Of a DNA stretch of 64,000 nucleotides, positions 48,696 to 57,228 are shown one piece after another. The notes below the pieces were generated by a model, which did not search any database, was not told where the DNA came from, and saw nothing but the letters and a program-made list of their open reading frames with translations. The DNA is from Palsa-739 sp035532535 (GTDB taxonomy: Bacteria > Actinomycetota > Thermoleophilia > Gaiellales > Gaiellaceae). The stretch covers positions 4,528 through 68,527 of the forward strand of contig DATKQT010000037.1 of the NCBI GenBank assembly GCA_035532535.1. The letters run 5' to 3'. The stretch's first letter is position 1. Every line of letters starts with the position of its first letter. Position numbers and translations under genes: made by a program.

Positions 48696-50084
48696 GTGCC
48701 CGAGCGGTATCCGACAATCCTGGAGCTCGTCGGCGCGACGCCCATCGTGCGCCTCGACAAGCTCACTCCGAACGGCGGCGCCCAGCTGCTCGCGAAGCTC
48801 GAGTACCTGAACCCAGGCGGCTCCGTGAAGGACCGCATCGGCCTCCCGATGATCGAGGCGGCCGAGCGCGAGGGGAAGCTGAAGCCCGGCGGCACGATCG
48901 TCGAGCCCACGTCCGGCAACACCGGCGTCGGCCTCGCCATCGCCGCGGCGGTCAAGGGGTACCGGTGCATCTTCGTCATGCCTGACAAGATGAGCCAGGA
49001 GAAGATCGCGCTCCTCCGTGCGTACGGCGCCGAGGTCGTGATCACCCCGACCGCGGTCGACCATGACTCGCCGGAGAGTTACTACTCGGTCTCCGACCGG
49101 CTGGCGGAGGAGATCCCCGGCGGCTACAAGCCCGATCAGTACTCGAACATGAACAACCCGGAGGCGCATTACCGCGTCACCGGGCCCGAGATCTGGGAGC
49201 AGACCGGCGGCAACATCGACGCGCTCGTCATCTCCGTCGGGACGGGCGGAACGATCAGCGGCGTCGGGCGGTACTTCAAGGAGCGCAAGCCGGAGGTGCT
49301 GATCGTCGGCGCCGACCCGGAGGGATCCGTGTACACGGCGAAGGACGAGCGCGACGTCCATCCGTATCTCGTCGAGGGCATCGGCAAAGACACGTGGCCC
49401 GAGACGATGGACCCGACGGTCGTGGACGAGTGGATCCGCGTCGGCGACCGCGACTCGTTCCGATGGGCGCGGCGGCTCGCGCGCGAGGAGGGCATCCTCG
49501 CCGGCGGCTCCGCCGGCACGACGCTCGTTGCAGCGGACGCGATCGCGCGACGGCTCGGTCCCGGCAGGCGCGTGCTGATGCTCATCCCGGACTCGGGCCG
49601 CAACTACCTGTCGAAGTTCTACGACGACAACTGGATGCTCGAGCATGGATTCCTCGAACGGCAGGCACCGCTCCCGACGGTCGAGGAGGTGCTCCTCGCG
49701 AAGCACGGCGGCGAGCTTCCCGCGTTGATCACGATCGCAGCGCACCAGAAGGTCGGCGAGGGGATCGACACGATGCAGCGCTACAGCATCTCCCAGCTGC
49801 CGGTCGTGCGCGACGGCGAATGCGAGTCGCTCGCCGACGTGATCGGCTCGCTCCAGGATCGCGCGCTCCTCGAGCGCGTGTTCGTCAACCCCGACGTCCT
49901 GCACGAGGACGTGGCGTCTGCGATGCAGCCGCCGCTCGTCGCGATCGACGCGTCGGCGACGATGGAAGAGGTCTTCGGGACGCTGCAGGGCGGCACGAAC
50001 GCCGTCGTCGTCGCCCGCGACGGAAAGCCGGTCGGCGTGCTGACGCGCTCCGACCTCTTGGAATTCCTCGCGCACCGCCGCTAG
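48696..50084 (+). CDS. Cystathionine beta-synthase (PLP enzyme with CBS-domain pair)
   Basis: A 462-residue protein. Residues 1-310 are an OAS-sulfhydrylase-fold PLP enzyme with the Schiff-base Lys in NPGGSVKDRIG, the substrate loop EPTSGNTGVGLA and the phosphate loop VGTGGTISG. Residues ~335-462 hold two CBS motifs (SISQLPVVRDGE, TNAVVVARDGKPVGVLTRSDLLEFL) that usually bind adenosyl ligands. This architecture is typical of actinobacterial cystathionine beta-synthase, which condenses serine and homocysteine, rather than CysK. GTG start at 48696. Its partner at 52849 would complete transsulfuration. Confidence 0.88.
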   Translation: MPERYPTILELVGATPIVRLDKLTPNGGAQLLAKLEYLNPGGSVKDRIGLPMIEAAEREGKLKPGGTIVEPTSGNTGVGLAIAAAVKGYRCIFVMPDKMSQEKIALLRAYGAEVVITPTAVDHDSPESYYSVSDRLAEEIPGGYKPDQYSNMNNPEAHYRVTGPEIWEQTGGNIDALVISVGTGGTISGVGRYFKERKPEVLIVGADPEGSVYTAKDERDVHPYLVEGIGKDTWPETMDPTVVDEWIRVGDRDSFRWARRLAREEGILAGGSAGTTLVAADAIARRLGPGRRVLMLIPDSGRNYLSKFYDDNWMLEHGFLERQAPLPTVEEVLLAKHGGELPALITIAAHQKVGEGIDTMQRYSISQLPVVRDGECESLADVIGSLQDRALLERVFVNPDVLHEDVASAMQPPLVAIDASATMEEVFGTLQGGTNAVVVARDGKPVGVLTRSDLLEFLAHRR

Positions 50085-50102
50085 TAACAACGTGTTACTA
50101 GC
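50080..50102. terminator. Palindrome containing both stop codons of convergent genes
   Basis: GCTAGTAACA, loop ACG, TGTTACTAGC: a perfect 10-bp dyad. The TAG of the cystathionine beta-synthase gene (50082-50084) is in the left arm, and the TAG of the LON-domain gene on the minus strand (50100-50098) is in the right arm. A compact bidirectional terminator or end-of-mRNA structure is likely. Confidence 0.6.
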
Positions 50103-50703
50103 TCAAGCGGGAGCCGTTCTTCTTCGCGCGCTCGCCGAGCTCCCTCGTCGCGATCAAGACCGCACGGACGCCGTCCAGCAGCTCGGCCACGAGCTCCAGC
50201 CGGCGCTGCTCCGACCGCAGCTCGAGCAGCTCCTGCTTCGACTCCGGCGCGAGCTCGACCTGCGCCGCGAGCCGGAACGACAGCTGCTCCGACTCCTCGT
50301 CCAGGTCGCCGGCCTCCGCCTCGGCAGCCGCTGCGAGCGCCCGGAACGACGCCGTCGCGCGGGCGACCGCGGCGGGCAGCGGCTCCTCGCCGTCATCGTC
50401 GACCGGCAACACCTCAGCGGTCATGAACGAGCGGCCGTGCGTCAGCCTCTCGACGAGGAAGCGCTCGCCGCCCTCGACGACGATGTTCATGCGCCCGTCG
50501 TCGAACTGCTCCAGGACCTCGTCCACGCGTGCGAGCGTCCCAAGCTCCCGCACGCCGTCCTCGTTCGCGAAGACGAGCCCGAACTCGAGCTCCTCCTCGA
50601 TGCACTCGCCGATCAGCTCCCGGTAGCGCGGCTCGAAGATGTGGAGCGGCACGCGCTCCGTCGGCAGGAGGACGATACCGAGCGGAAAGAGGCCGAGCTC
50701 CAT
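50098..50703 (-). CDS. LON substrate-binding domain protein
   Basis: A 201-residue stand-alone LON N-terminal (PUA-like) domain. It has LGLFPLGIVLLPTERVPLHIFEPRYRELI, GVRELGTLARVDEV, and the C-terminal helical part ending LLDGVRAVL. There is no AAA or protease domain, so it is not the Lon protease itself; such proteins are found in many bacteria with an unclear adaptor-like role. The ATG at 50703 starts directly at the conserved MELGLFPLG. Divergent from bolA, 38 bp apart. Confidence 0.83.
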   Translation of the reverse strand: MELGLFPLGIVLLPTERVPLHIFEPRYRELIGECIEEELEFGLVFANEDGVRELGTLARVDEVLEQFDDGRMNIVVEGGERFLVERLTHGRSFMTAEVLPVDDDGEEPLPAAVARATASFRALAAAAEAEAGDLDEESEQLSFRLAAQVELAPESKQELLELRSEQRRLELVAELLDGVRAVLIATRELGERAKKNGSRLS

Positions 50704-50741
50704 GGCGCCACAGGGTACGCACCCGGACATACCATGGGTGC

Positions 50742-50978
50742 GTGGTTGCCGATCGTCTCGAGACCCTGCTCCGCGACGCCTTCCCGGAGGCGAACGAGCT
50801 GTCCGTCGAGGACCGCACCGGCGGCGGCGACCATTTCCAGGTGACCGTGGCGAGCACCCGCTTCGCCGGGCTGCCGCTGCTCGAGCAGCACCGCCTCGTC
50901 AACGAGGCGCTGGCCGAGCCGCTGCGCGACGGCACCATTCACGAGCTTCGGATCAAAACGAGGGAGGCTGCAGAATGA
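50742..50978 (+). CDS. BolA-family protein
   Basis: A 78-residue BolA-like protein with the class II KH-like pattern: LETLLRDAFPEANELSVEDRTGGGDHFQVTVAS, then LLEQHRLVNEAL and the ending IHELRIKTREA. BolA-family proteins pair with monothiol glutaredoxins through a shared [2Fe-2S] cluster (the His in the C-terminal IHELRIKT is the usual ligand). GTG at 50742. Stop overlaps grx ATG (ATGA), a tight coupling that supports the partnership. Confidence 0.88.
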   Translation: MVADRLETLLRDAFPEANELSVEDRTGGGDHFQVTVASTRFAGLPLLEQHRLVNEALAEPLRDGTIHELRIKTREAAE

Positions 50979-51352
50979 GCGAGTTGTCGGACCGGATCAA
51001 GGACGTGATCGCGCAGGAGCCGGTCACGTTGTTCATGAAGGGGACGCCGCAGATGATCATGTGCGGCAACTCCGACCGCGCGCTGCGCGCGCTCCGCGAG
51101 GCGGGCGCGCCCGTCACCACCGTCGACGTCCTCCCCGATCCGGCGATCCGGCAGGAGTTGTCCGCGCTCTCGGGCTGGCCGACGATCCCCCAGGTCTTCG
51201 TCGGCGGCGAGCTGATCGGCGGCGCCGACATCGCGCAGGAGCTGGCCGAGTCCGGCGAGCTGACCAAGATCCTCGAGGCGAAGCTCGGCGCGGGCTACCG
51301 CGACGAAGCCGAGGTGCGCGTCGTGGATGTTCTGACGCCAGCCCAGCGATAG
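50975..51352 (+). CDS. grxD: Monothiol glutaredoxin (Grx4/GrxD-type) with a CGNS active site
   Basis: A 125-residue monothiol glutaredoxin. It has VTLFMKGTPQMIMCGNSDRALRAL, WPTIPQVFVGGELIGGADIAQEL and GELTKILE. The active-site signature is normally CGFS; here Phe is Asn (CGNS). A ~17-residue C-terminal extension follows the core. It probably holds or transfers a [2Fe-2S] cluster with the co-translated BolA protein. Its 3' 58 bp overlap the convergent methyltransferase gene. Confidence 0.88.
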   Translation: MSELSDRIKDVIAQEPVTLFMKGTPQMIMCGNSDRALRALREAGAPVTTVDVLPDPAIRQELSALSGWPTIPQVFVGGELIGGADIAQELAESGELTKILEAKLGAGYRDEAEVRVVDVLTPAQR

Positions 51353-51882
51353 CCGATTCTGTCCGGCGACTCGACGTCGCCGAGCCAGTGGTGGAAGTAC
51401 GGCACCCATTCGAGCACGCGCTCGTCGTATCGCGCGCGCAGCGCCTCGAGCAGGACGTCGTGCGGATGCAGCCCGGGATGGCGCCACCGCCACTCCTCGA
51501 CCGTCGGCGGCCCGCTCGCGTCGGGCCGCGCGCGGTACTCCGCCTCGTACCACGCCTGGAGCTCGGAATCGATGAGATCCCATGCGAACTCGTTCACGAT
51601 CAAGACCGGCGCCAGCGACGCGAGCCGGTCGACCGCCTCGCCGAGCGGATCGAGATGGTGGACGACGCGGCCCGCGACGACGGCGTCGAACGCGCCTTCC
51701 ACTTCGCGGAAGTCGGTCTGCCGGAAGCGCTCGCCCGCAGGCGCCCGCGGGTCGACGCCGATCGCGTCGTACCCCGCATCGACGAGCGTCGCAACGACAC
51801 CGCCGCGATCGCCGCAGCCGACCTCCAGCACGCGCGCCGGAGCGGGCGGCAGGTGATGTAGAACGAACGCCGTGAAGCCCAT
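51295..51882 (-). CDS. Class I SAM-dependent methyltransferase
   Basis: A 195-residue small methyltransferase. Motif I is VLEVGCGDRGGVVATLVDAGYDAIGVDPRAP; the later VVAGRVVHHLDPLGEAVDRLASL is a typical Methyltransf_11/25 segment. The substrate is unknown. The ATG at 51882 lies inside the start of the divergent YcaQ-like gene (11-bp overlap of 5' ends). The C-terminus runs into the grx gene on the other strand. Confidence 0.8.
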   Translation of the reverse strand: MGFTAFVLHHLPPAPARVLEVGCGDRGGVVATLVDAGYDAIGVDPRAPAGERFRQTDFREVEGAFDAVVAGRVVHHLDPLGEAVDRLASLAPVLIVNEFAWDLIDSELQAWYEAEYRARPDASGPPTVEEWRWRHPGLHPHDVLLEALRARYDERVLEWVPYFHHWLGDVESPDRIGYRWAGVRTSTTRTSASSR

Positions 51883-52849
51883 CGAGGTGAGCCTTGCAGA
51901 AGCGCGCCGCATCGCGGTGCGTTCCCAGCTGCTCGACGGCGCGGCGACGGACGTCCTCGACACGGTTCGCCGCCTCGGCTTCCTGCAGATCGACCCGATT
52001 TCGAGCGTGGCTCCGCCGCAGTACCTCGTGCTCTGGAGCCGCCTCGGCGCGTATGACCGCGCCGAGCTCGACCGGCTGCTGTGGGAGGAGCGGAAGCTCA
52101 TCGAGTGGCGCGCGTTCATCTGGCCCATCGAGGATCTCCCGTTCCTGCTCGCACGGATGCGCTTGTCGGTGAGCCGTCCGCGCACGGACTTCGTGAAGGA
52201 GAACGCCGCCTTCCGCCGCTACGTGCTGCGCGAGCTCGAACGACGCGGGCCGCTGCTTTCACGCGAGATAGAGACGCACACGAGCAGGAAGGGCGCGGAG
52301 CGTCACGATTGGTGGGGCTCTCGCCAAATGGGGTTGATGCTCGAGGTCCTCGGAGCGCGGGGAGAGGTCGCGATCGTCGGCCGACGCGGCGGGCAGCGGG
52401 TCTGGGACATCGCCGAGCGCTGGTATCCCGAGACAGAGCGGATCTCGCTTCGCGAGGCCGAGGCGCACTTCGCGGAGAAGCGCTTCCGCGCGCTCGGCGT
52501 GAAGCTCGAGAAGGGACAGTGGCTCGCGCACCCCGACGCGGCCGACGCCGCCGTGCCGAAGCGCGTCACGTTCCTCTCCCCGTTCGACCGGCTGATCCAC
52601 GACCGCGCCCGCACCGAAGCGCTGTGGGACTTCTACTACCGCCTCGAGATGTACGTCCCGAAGGCGAAGCGCGAGTACGGCTACTACGTCCTCCCCGTCC
52701 TCCGCGGCGATGAGATCGTCGGCCGCATCGAGCCGGTCTACGACCGGAAGACACGCAAGCTGTCCGTCAACGGCGTCTGGTGGGAAGGCAAGCCGGTTTC
52801 GGTGGCCCGGCCGCTGCGGAACCTCGAAGGGTGGTTAGCATCGACTTGA
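51872..52849 (+). CDS. YcaQ/AlkZ-like DNA glycosylase (HTH_42 winged-helix family)
   Basis: A 325-residue protein of the HTH_42 family. It contains RRLGFLQIDPISSVAPPQYLVLWSRLG with the QxD motif (QID) that is catalytic in E. coli YcaQ, which unhooks interstrand crosslinks, rather than the QxQ of AlkZ. The tandem winged helices include EWRAFIWPIEDLP and SPFDRLIHDR. It probably excises alkylated or crosslinked bases. GTG at 51872; the stop TGA shares its A with the next ATG. Confidence 0.85.
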   Translation: MKPIEVSLAEARRIAVRSQLLDGAATDVLDTVRRLGFLQIDPISSVAPPQYLVLWSRLGAYDRAELDRLLWEERKLIEWRAFIWPIEDLPFLLARMRLSVSRPRTDFVKENAAFRRYVLRELERRGPLLSREIETHTSRKGAERHDWWGSRQMGLMLEVLGARGEVAIVGRRGGQRVWDIAERWYPETERISLREAEAHFAEKRFRALGVKLEKGQWLAHPDAADAAVPKRVTFLSPFDRLIHDRARTEALWDFYYRLEMYVPKAKREYGYYVLPVLRGDEIVGRIEPVYDRKTRKLSVNGVWWEGKPVSVARPLRNLEGWLAST

Positions 52850-53991
52850 TGGATTTCGAGACCCGCGCCATCCACGAAGGCCAGGAACCCGATCCGGCCA
52901 CGGGCGCGATTATCACGCCGATCTACCAGACGTCGACGTTCGTCCAGGACGCGGTCGGCGAGCACAAGGGCTTCGACTACGCGCGCGTGAACAATCCCAC
53001 GCGGACCGCGCTCCAGCGCTGCCTCGCGTCCCTCGAGTCGGCCGAGCACGGCATCGCCTTCTCGTCCGGCCTCGGCGCGACGACGACGATCATGCACCTC
53101 GTCGATCCGGGCGAGCGCGTCGTCCTCATCGCCGATGTGTACGGCGGTGTCTACCGGATGACGTCGCAGGTGTACGAGCCGAAGGGCTACCGCTTCGACT
53201 ACCTCCCGGCGGCCGAGTTCGCGAACCTCGGGGACCATCTCGACGACACCACGCGCATCGTCTGGGTCGAGTCGCCGTCCAATCCGCTGCTGAACGTCAT
53301 CGACATCCGCGCGGCTGCCGAGGCCGCACATGCGGCCGGCGCGCTCCTCGTCGTCGACAACACGTTCGCGACGCCATATCTGCAGCGCCCGCTCGAGCTC
53401 GGCGCCGACATCGTCGTCCACTCGACGACGAAATACCTCGGCGGCCACTCCGACGTCATCGGCGGCTTCGCGGCGACGAACGACCCGACGATCGCGGAGA
53501 GTCTCTCCTTCCTGCAGAAATCGCTCGGCGCGGTTCCCGGGCCGTTCGACTGCTGGCTCGTGCTGCGCGGCATCAAGACGCTCGCGCTGCGGATGGAGAA
53601 GCACTGTGAGAACGCCAGGGCGATCGCGGTCTGGCTCGAGCGCAACGCCGCTGTGGAGCAGGTCTTCTACCCGGGCCTGCCGACGCATCCCGGACATGCG
53701 ATCGCAGCGCGCCAGATGCGCGACTTCGGCGGCATGGTCTCGTTCCTCGCCGAATCCCCAGAGGAGGCCGCGGAACTCGTGACGCGGACGAAACTCTTCC
53801 AGCTCGCGGAGTCGCTCGGCGGCGTCGAGAGCCTGATCGAGGTCCCCGCGCGCATGACACACGCCTCTACGGCGAGCGCGCCGTTCGCCGCTCCACCAAA
53901 TCTCGTGCGGCTGTCCGTCGGGATCGAGTCGACGGAGGATCTCATCCTCGATCTCGAGCACGCGCTGAAGCCCGCCGCCGTCCGCGCGTGA
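52849..53991 (+). CDS. Cystathionine gamma-synthase/gamma-lyase family PLP enzyme
   Basis: A 380-residue Cys/Met-metabolism PLP enzyme. The N-terminus is TRAIHEGQEPDPATGAIITPIYQTSTFVQ. PLP Lys is in VVHSTTKYLGGHSDVIGG, the phosphate site in SSGLGATTTIM, and the C-terminal LGGVESLIEVPARMTH is complete. Gamma-synthase and gamma-lyase are hard to separate by sequence; with a cystathionine beta-synthase 3 kb upstream, gamma-lyase (cystathionine to cysteine) is favoured. One-base overlap (TGATG) with the glycosylase gene. Confidence 0.88.
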   Translation: MDFETRAIHEGQEPDPATGAIITPIYQTSTFVQDAVGEHKGFDYARVNNPTRTALQRCLASLESAEHGIAFSSGLGATTTIMHLVDPGERVVLIADVYGGVYRMTSQVYEPKGYRFDYLPAAEFANLGDHLDDTTRIVWVESPSNPLLNVIDIRAAAEAAHAAGALLVVDNTFATPYLQRPLELGADIVVHSTTKYLGGHSDVIGGFAATNDPTIAESLSFLQKSLGAVPGPFDCWLVLRGIKTLALRMEKHCENARAIAVWLERNAAVEQVFYPGLPTHPGHAIAARQMRDFGGMVSFLAESPEEAAELVTRTKLFQLAESLGGVESLIEVPARMTHASTASAPFAAPPNLVRLSVGIESTEDLILDLEHALKPAAVRA

Positions 53992-54013
53992 GGGAAGGAG
54001 CACCGGGGACACG

Positions 54014-54508
54014 ATGAATCATGTCCCCGGACAACAGGACGCGATCGTCTTCGTCGAGATCCCCTCCGGGTCTCGCAACAAGTACGAGTGGGACGAGGAG
54101 CTCGGCGGAATCGTCCTCGACCGCCGGTTGTTCACCTCGATGACGTATCCCGCCGACTACGGCTACATCGAGGGAACGCTCGCCGAGGACGGCGATCCGC
54201 TCGACGCGCTCGTGCTCGTCGCGGAGCCAACGTTCCCTGGGTGCCGCATCCGCGTGCGCGTGATCGGGGTCTTCCACATGAGCGACGAGAAGGGCCCCGA
54301 CGAGAAGGTGCTGTGTGTGCCGCTCGGTGATCCGTCGTTCGAGCGCGTGCGGGACGTGCACGACGTCAATGCAGAGCTGCGCGACGAGATCGAGCATTTC
54401 TTCCAGCGCTACAAGGACCTCGAGCCGGAGAAGAAGACGGAGACGCGCGGCTGGGGGAACCGGGCCGAGGCCGAGAAGATCGCCGCCGGCGCGCGCGCCC
54501 GCGCCTGA
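54014..54508 (+). CDS. ppa: Inorganic pyrophosphatase (family I)
   Basis: A 164-residue soluble pyrophosphatase hydrolysing PPi to drive biosynthesis. Core motifs are VEIPSGSRNKYEWD, MTYPADYGYIEGTL and the signature EDGDPLDALVLV, followed by DEKVLCVPLGD. All the usual metal-binding acids are visible. Length matches the family (160-180). It ends 1 bp before the convergent ROK kinase stop. Confidence 0.95.
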   Translation: MNHVPGQQDAIVFVEIPSGSRNKYEWDEELGGIVLDRRLFTSMTYPADYGYIEGTLAEDGDPLDALVLVAEPTFPGCRIRVRVIGVFHMSDEKGPDEKVLCVPLGDPSFERVRDVHDVNAELRDEIEHFFQRYKDLEPEKKTETRGWGNRAEAEKIAAGARARA

Positions 54509-54509
54509 G

Positions 54510-55466
54510 TCAGCCGGAGACGAGCAGCGCGGCGCCGAGCCCGCCGCCGTTGTCGCCGAGCTCGGTGAGCACGAACGTGGGCGGGCGGTCGTCGACGAAG
54601 AGGTGCGGCTGCGCGGCGTCGGCGATTCGTTCAACGTATGGCGCACCGAGGCGCGTGCCCAGCCCGCCGCCAAGGACGACCGCGTCGACGTCGACCATGT
54701 TCTGGATGGAACCGACGCCGGCGCCGAGCGCCTCCACGGCCTCGTCGATGAGGTTCCGCGCGAGCTTGTCCTCCTCCTCGAGAGCAACAGCCCACACACC
54801 GCTCGTCAGCCGTGTGCGCTGACGCTTCTCCATGATCTTGAACAGCTTCGTCTTCGTGCCGGCATCCTCGGCCTTGCGCGCAGTGCGCTCCATCGCGGCG
54901 CGGCCCGCGTAGGCCTCGAGGCAGCCGCGCCGCCCGCAGGGGCAGCGGCGGCCACCGAGCTTCACCACGACGTGACCGAGCTCGCCGGCGGAGCCGCGAC
55001 CGAGCCAGAGCTTGCCGTCCAGCACGAGCGCACCGCCGATGCCGGTTCCCCACCAGACGCCGAGGAACGAGCGGTACGTGCGCCCTGCGCCGAGCACGCG
55101 CTCCGCCTCGACCGCGACGCGGACGTCGTTGCCGATCCGGACGGGGACTCCGAGGTCGCCGCGGAGCTCGGCCGCGAGCGGGTAGACGGCCTCCCAGTCG
55201 GGCAGGTTGCCGGCGCGCGCGAGCGTGCCCGCGTCCGCGTCGACCTCTCCGGGCGCACCCACACCCACACCGGCGAGCGCCGAGATCTCCGCCCCTGCCG
55301 ACGATGCCGCCGCACGCATGGCCACGGAGAGCTCGCGCACCACCGCCGCCGGCCCGCCCTCTGTCGGGGTCGGAACGCGTGACTGGCCGCGGATCTCGTT
55401 GGCGTCGTCGACGACGATCGCCTCGATCTTCGTCCCGCCCAGATCCAACCCTCCGCGCAACGCCAT
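54510..55466 (-). CDS. ROK-family sugar kinase (glucokinase-like)
   Basis: A 318-residue ROK kinase. The ATP motif is GLDLGGTKIEAIVVDD; the catalytic area is VGVGAPGEVD and NDVRVAVEAE with the catalytic Asp; the zinc-binding ROK signature is GHVVVKLGGRRCPCGRRGCLEAYAG. It phosphorylates glucose or a related hexose, or N-acetyl sugars. There is no N-terminal HTH, so it is an enzyme and not a NagC-like repressor. The start overlaps or abuts the divergent MBL gene. Confidence 0.88.
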   Translation of the reverse strand: MALRGGLDLGGTKIEAIVVDDANEIRGQSRVPTPTEGGPAAVVRELSVAMRAAASSAGAEISALAGVGVGAPGEVDADAGTLARAGNLPDWEAVYPLAAELRGDLGVPVRIGNDVRVAVEAERVLGAGRTYRSFLGVWWGTGIGGALVLDGKLWLGRGSAGELGHVVVKLGGRRCPCGRRGCLEAYAGRAAMERTARKAEDAGTKTKLFKIMEKRQRTRLTSGVWAVALEEEDKLARNLIDEAVEALGAGVGSIQNMVDVDAVVLGGGLGTRLGAPYVERIADAAQPHLFVDDRPPTFVLTELGDNGGGLGAALLVSG

Positions 55467-55485
55467 GATCCGTGAGGATAGTGCC

Positions 55486-56325
55486 GTGCGGGAGCCGATC
55501 GAACTCCACCACCAGGGCGTCGAGCGCTCGATCGGGTGCTACCTGCTCGACACGGAGGACGGCCCGGCGCTCTTCGACTGCGGTCCGAGCACGACGATCG
55601 CGGCGCTGAAGGCGGGGCTCGCGGCCGAGGGGCTCCGGCTCGTGGACATCCGGCACCTGCTGCTCAGCCACATCCACCTCGACCATGCCGGCGCGGCCGG
55701 CGTTCTCGTCCGCGAGCACCCGGCGCTGCAAGTCCACGTCTCCGAGATCGGCGCACCGCACCTCGTCGACCCGTCCCGGCTCGAACGCAGCGCACGACGG
55801 CTGTACGGCGAAGCGTTCGACACACTGTGGGGCGAGCTCACGCCGGTCCCCGCGACGAACCTCCACGTCGTCGGCGACGTGGTGGTCGGCCTTGCGTGCT
55901 TCCCCACCCCCGGTCACGCGTCGCACCACGTGTCGTACCTCGACCACGACGGCACGCTGTACGCCGGCGATGCGGCCGGCGTACGCATCCAGCCCGGCCG
56001 GTACGTGATACCGCCCACGCCGCCGCCGGACTTCGACCTCGAAGCCTGGCAGCGCACGATCGACGAGATGGACCGGCGCGCGCCCGAACGGCTCGCGCTC
56101 ATCCACTTCGGCGTCGCGGACGATCCCCAGCGCCACCTCGCCGATCTGCGGCTCGAGCTCTACGACTGGGCGGAGTTCGTCCAGGGCGGCGCCTCGGAGG
56201 AGGAGTTCATCGCGTACGGCCGCGCCGAGCTCGCGAATTCGGGCGAGGACCTCTCTGTATACGACGCCGCCATGCCGTTGTGGCAGTCCTACCGCGGGCT
56301 CGCGCGCTGGGCGGAGACGCGGTGA
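55486..56325 (+). CDS. Metallo-beta-lactamase-fold hydrolase
   Basis: A 279-residue MBL protein. Motif HIHLDHAG (HxHxDH) is near residue 70, then PTPGHASHHVSYL, YAGDAAG and the late LIHFG His; all metal ligands are present. A long C-terminal part (DFDLEAWQRTIDEMDRR..., WAEFVQGGASEEEF) resembles MBL proteins acting on glyoxalase-like or phosphodiester substrates. The GTG at 55486 is used; an in-frame ATG at 55465 would overlap the ROK kinase ATG on the other strand. Confidence 0.84.
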   Translation: MREPIELHHQGVERSIGCYLLDTEDGPALFDCGPSTTIAALKAGLAAEGLRLVDIRHLLLSHIHLDHAGAAGVLVREHPALQVHVSEIGAPHLVDPSRLERSARRLYGEAFDTLWGELTPVPATNLHVVGDVVVGLACFPTPGHASHHVSYLDHDGTLYAGDAAGVRIQPGRYVIPPTPPPDFDLEAWQRTIDEMDRRAPERLALIHFGVADDPQRHLADLRLELYDWAEFVQGGASEEEFIAYGRAELANSGEDLSVYDAAMPLWQSYRGLARWAETR

Positions 56326-56355
56326 TCCCGGCCGGAACTTCAAGCTGCTGTTCGC

Positions 56356-57228
56356 CTACGACGACGAAGTTGCCGAGCCCGCCGTCTCGCCGGCCTGAGC
56401 CGGCTCGATCTCGACGAGCCAGAGCGGCGCATCGGCGCACTCGATCCTTCGTGCCCCTTCGACCTCGCTGAGCGACGACGCGAGCACGCGCACGGTCTCG
56501 CCGTCCAGATCGAGGAGCGCACCGCGCAGCTCGCCGCGAGGGATCGTGAACCGCCAGGCCCACACCCGCCGGTGCATCTCCACCGCCGGCCGCGCGACGT
56601 CGATCCACGCCTCGTCGTCCGGCAGGAAGCTCTCGTACTCCCCGCCCTCCGTCTGGGCAGTCCCTTCGTCACCCGCAGCCAGCCGCTCGAGCGCGTCTCC
56701 CATTGCGCCCATCAACACCGGGCCCATACGCGCGTAGAAATCGTCCGGGACCGTGTACTCCCCGACCGGCATGGACACCTGCGCGAAGATCGGGCCGGTG
56801 TCGAGCTCGGCGTCCATGCGGTGAACGGTGACGCCGACTTCCTCATCGCCGTTCCGGATCGCCCACGCGACAGGCACCGGGCCGCGATGCCGCGGCAGAA
56901 GCGACGGATGGCCGTTGAGCCACCCGAGCGGCGGCACGGCAAGCGCATCGGCCGGGATCTTCCACGGGAAGCCCGTGCAGACGACGAGATCGGGGCGGAG
57001 CGACGCGAGCAGCGGCGCAATCGCCGACCGGCGCGCCGGAATGACGATGTCGAGCTCGGGTGGCAGCCCGCGCAAGAGGCCGTCGAGCGTGAACTCCGGG
57101 CCGTAGCGGTTCGCGGTATCGCGGACGGTCAGGAGCCCGACCGGCTCGTGACCGGCGGCGCGCAACACGGCGTGGAAGCCCAGCGCCACGGGCAGGATCC
57201 GCGTCACGATGACGACGCGCCACGTCAC
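56356..57228 (-). CDS. Formyltransferase-family protein (Fmt-like)
   Basis: A 290-residue protein with a formyltransferase catalytic core: WLNGHPSLLPRHRGPVPVAWAIRNGDEEVGVTVHRMDAELDTGPI, containing the Asn-His-Asp triad in the order of methionyl-tRNA formyltransferase. The N-terminal part is a Rossmann half with ALLTVRDTANRYG-like sequence. It also has an Fmt_C-like end (EGARRIECADAPLWLVEIEPAQ). It may formylate an amino-sugar or tRNA; its operon with SDR, CDF and M48 genes does not point to one answer. GTG at 57228 overlaps the SDR stop (GTGA). Confidence 0.8.
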   Translation of the reverse strand: MTWRVVIVTRILPVALGFHAVLRAAGHEPVGLLTVRDTANRYGPEFTLDGLLRGLPPELDIVIPARRSAIAPLLASLRPDLVVCTGFPWKIPADALAVPPLGWLNGHPSLLPRHRGPVPVAWAIRNGDEEVGVTVHRMDAELDTGPIFAQVSMPVGEYTVPDDFYARMGPVLMGAMGDALERLAAGDEGTAQTEGGEYESFLPDDEAWIDVARPAVEMHRRVWAWRFTIPRGELRGALLDLDGETVRVLASSLSEVEGARRIECADAPLWLVEIEPAQAGETAGSATSSS

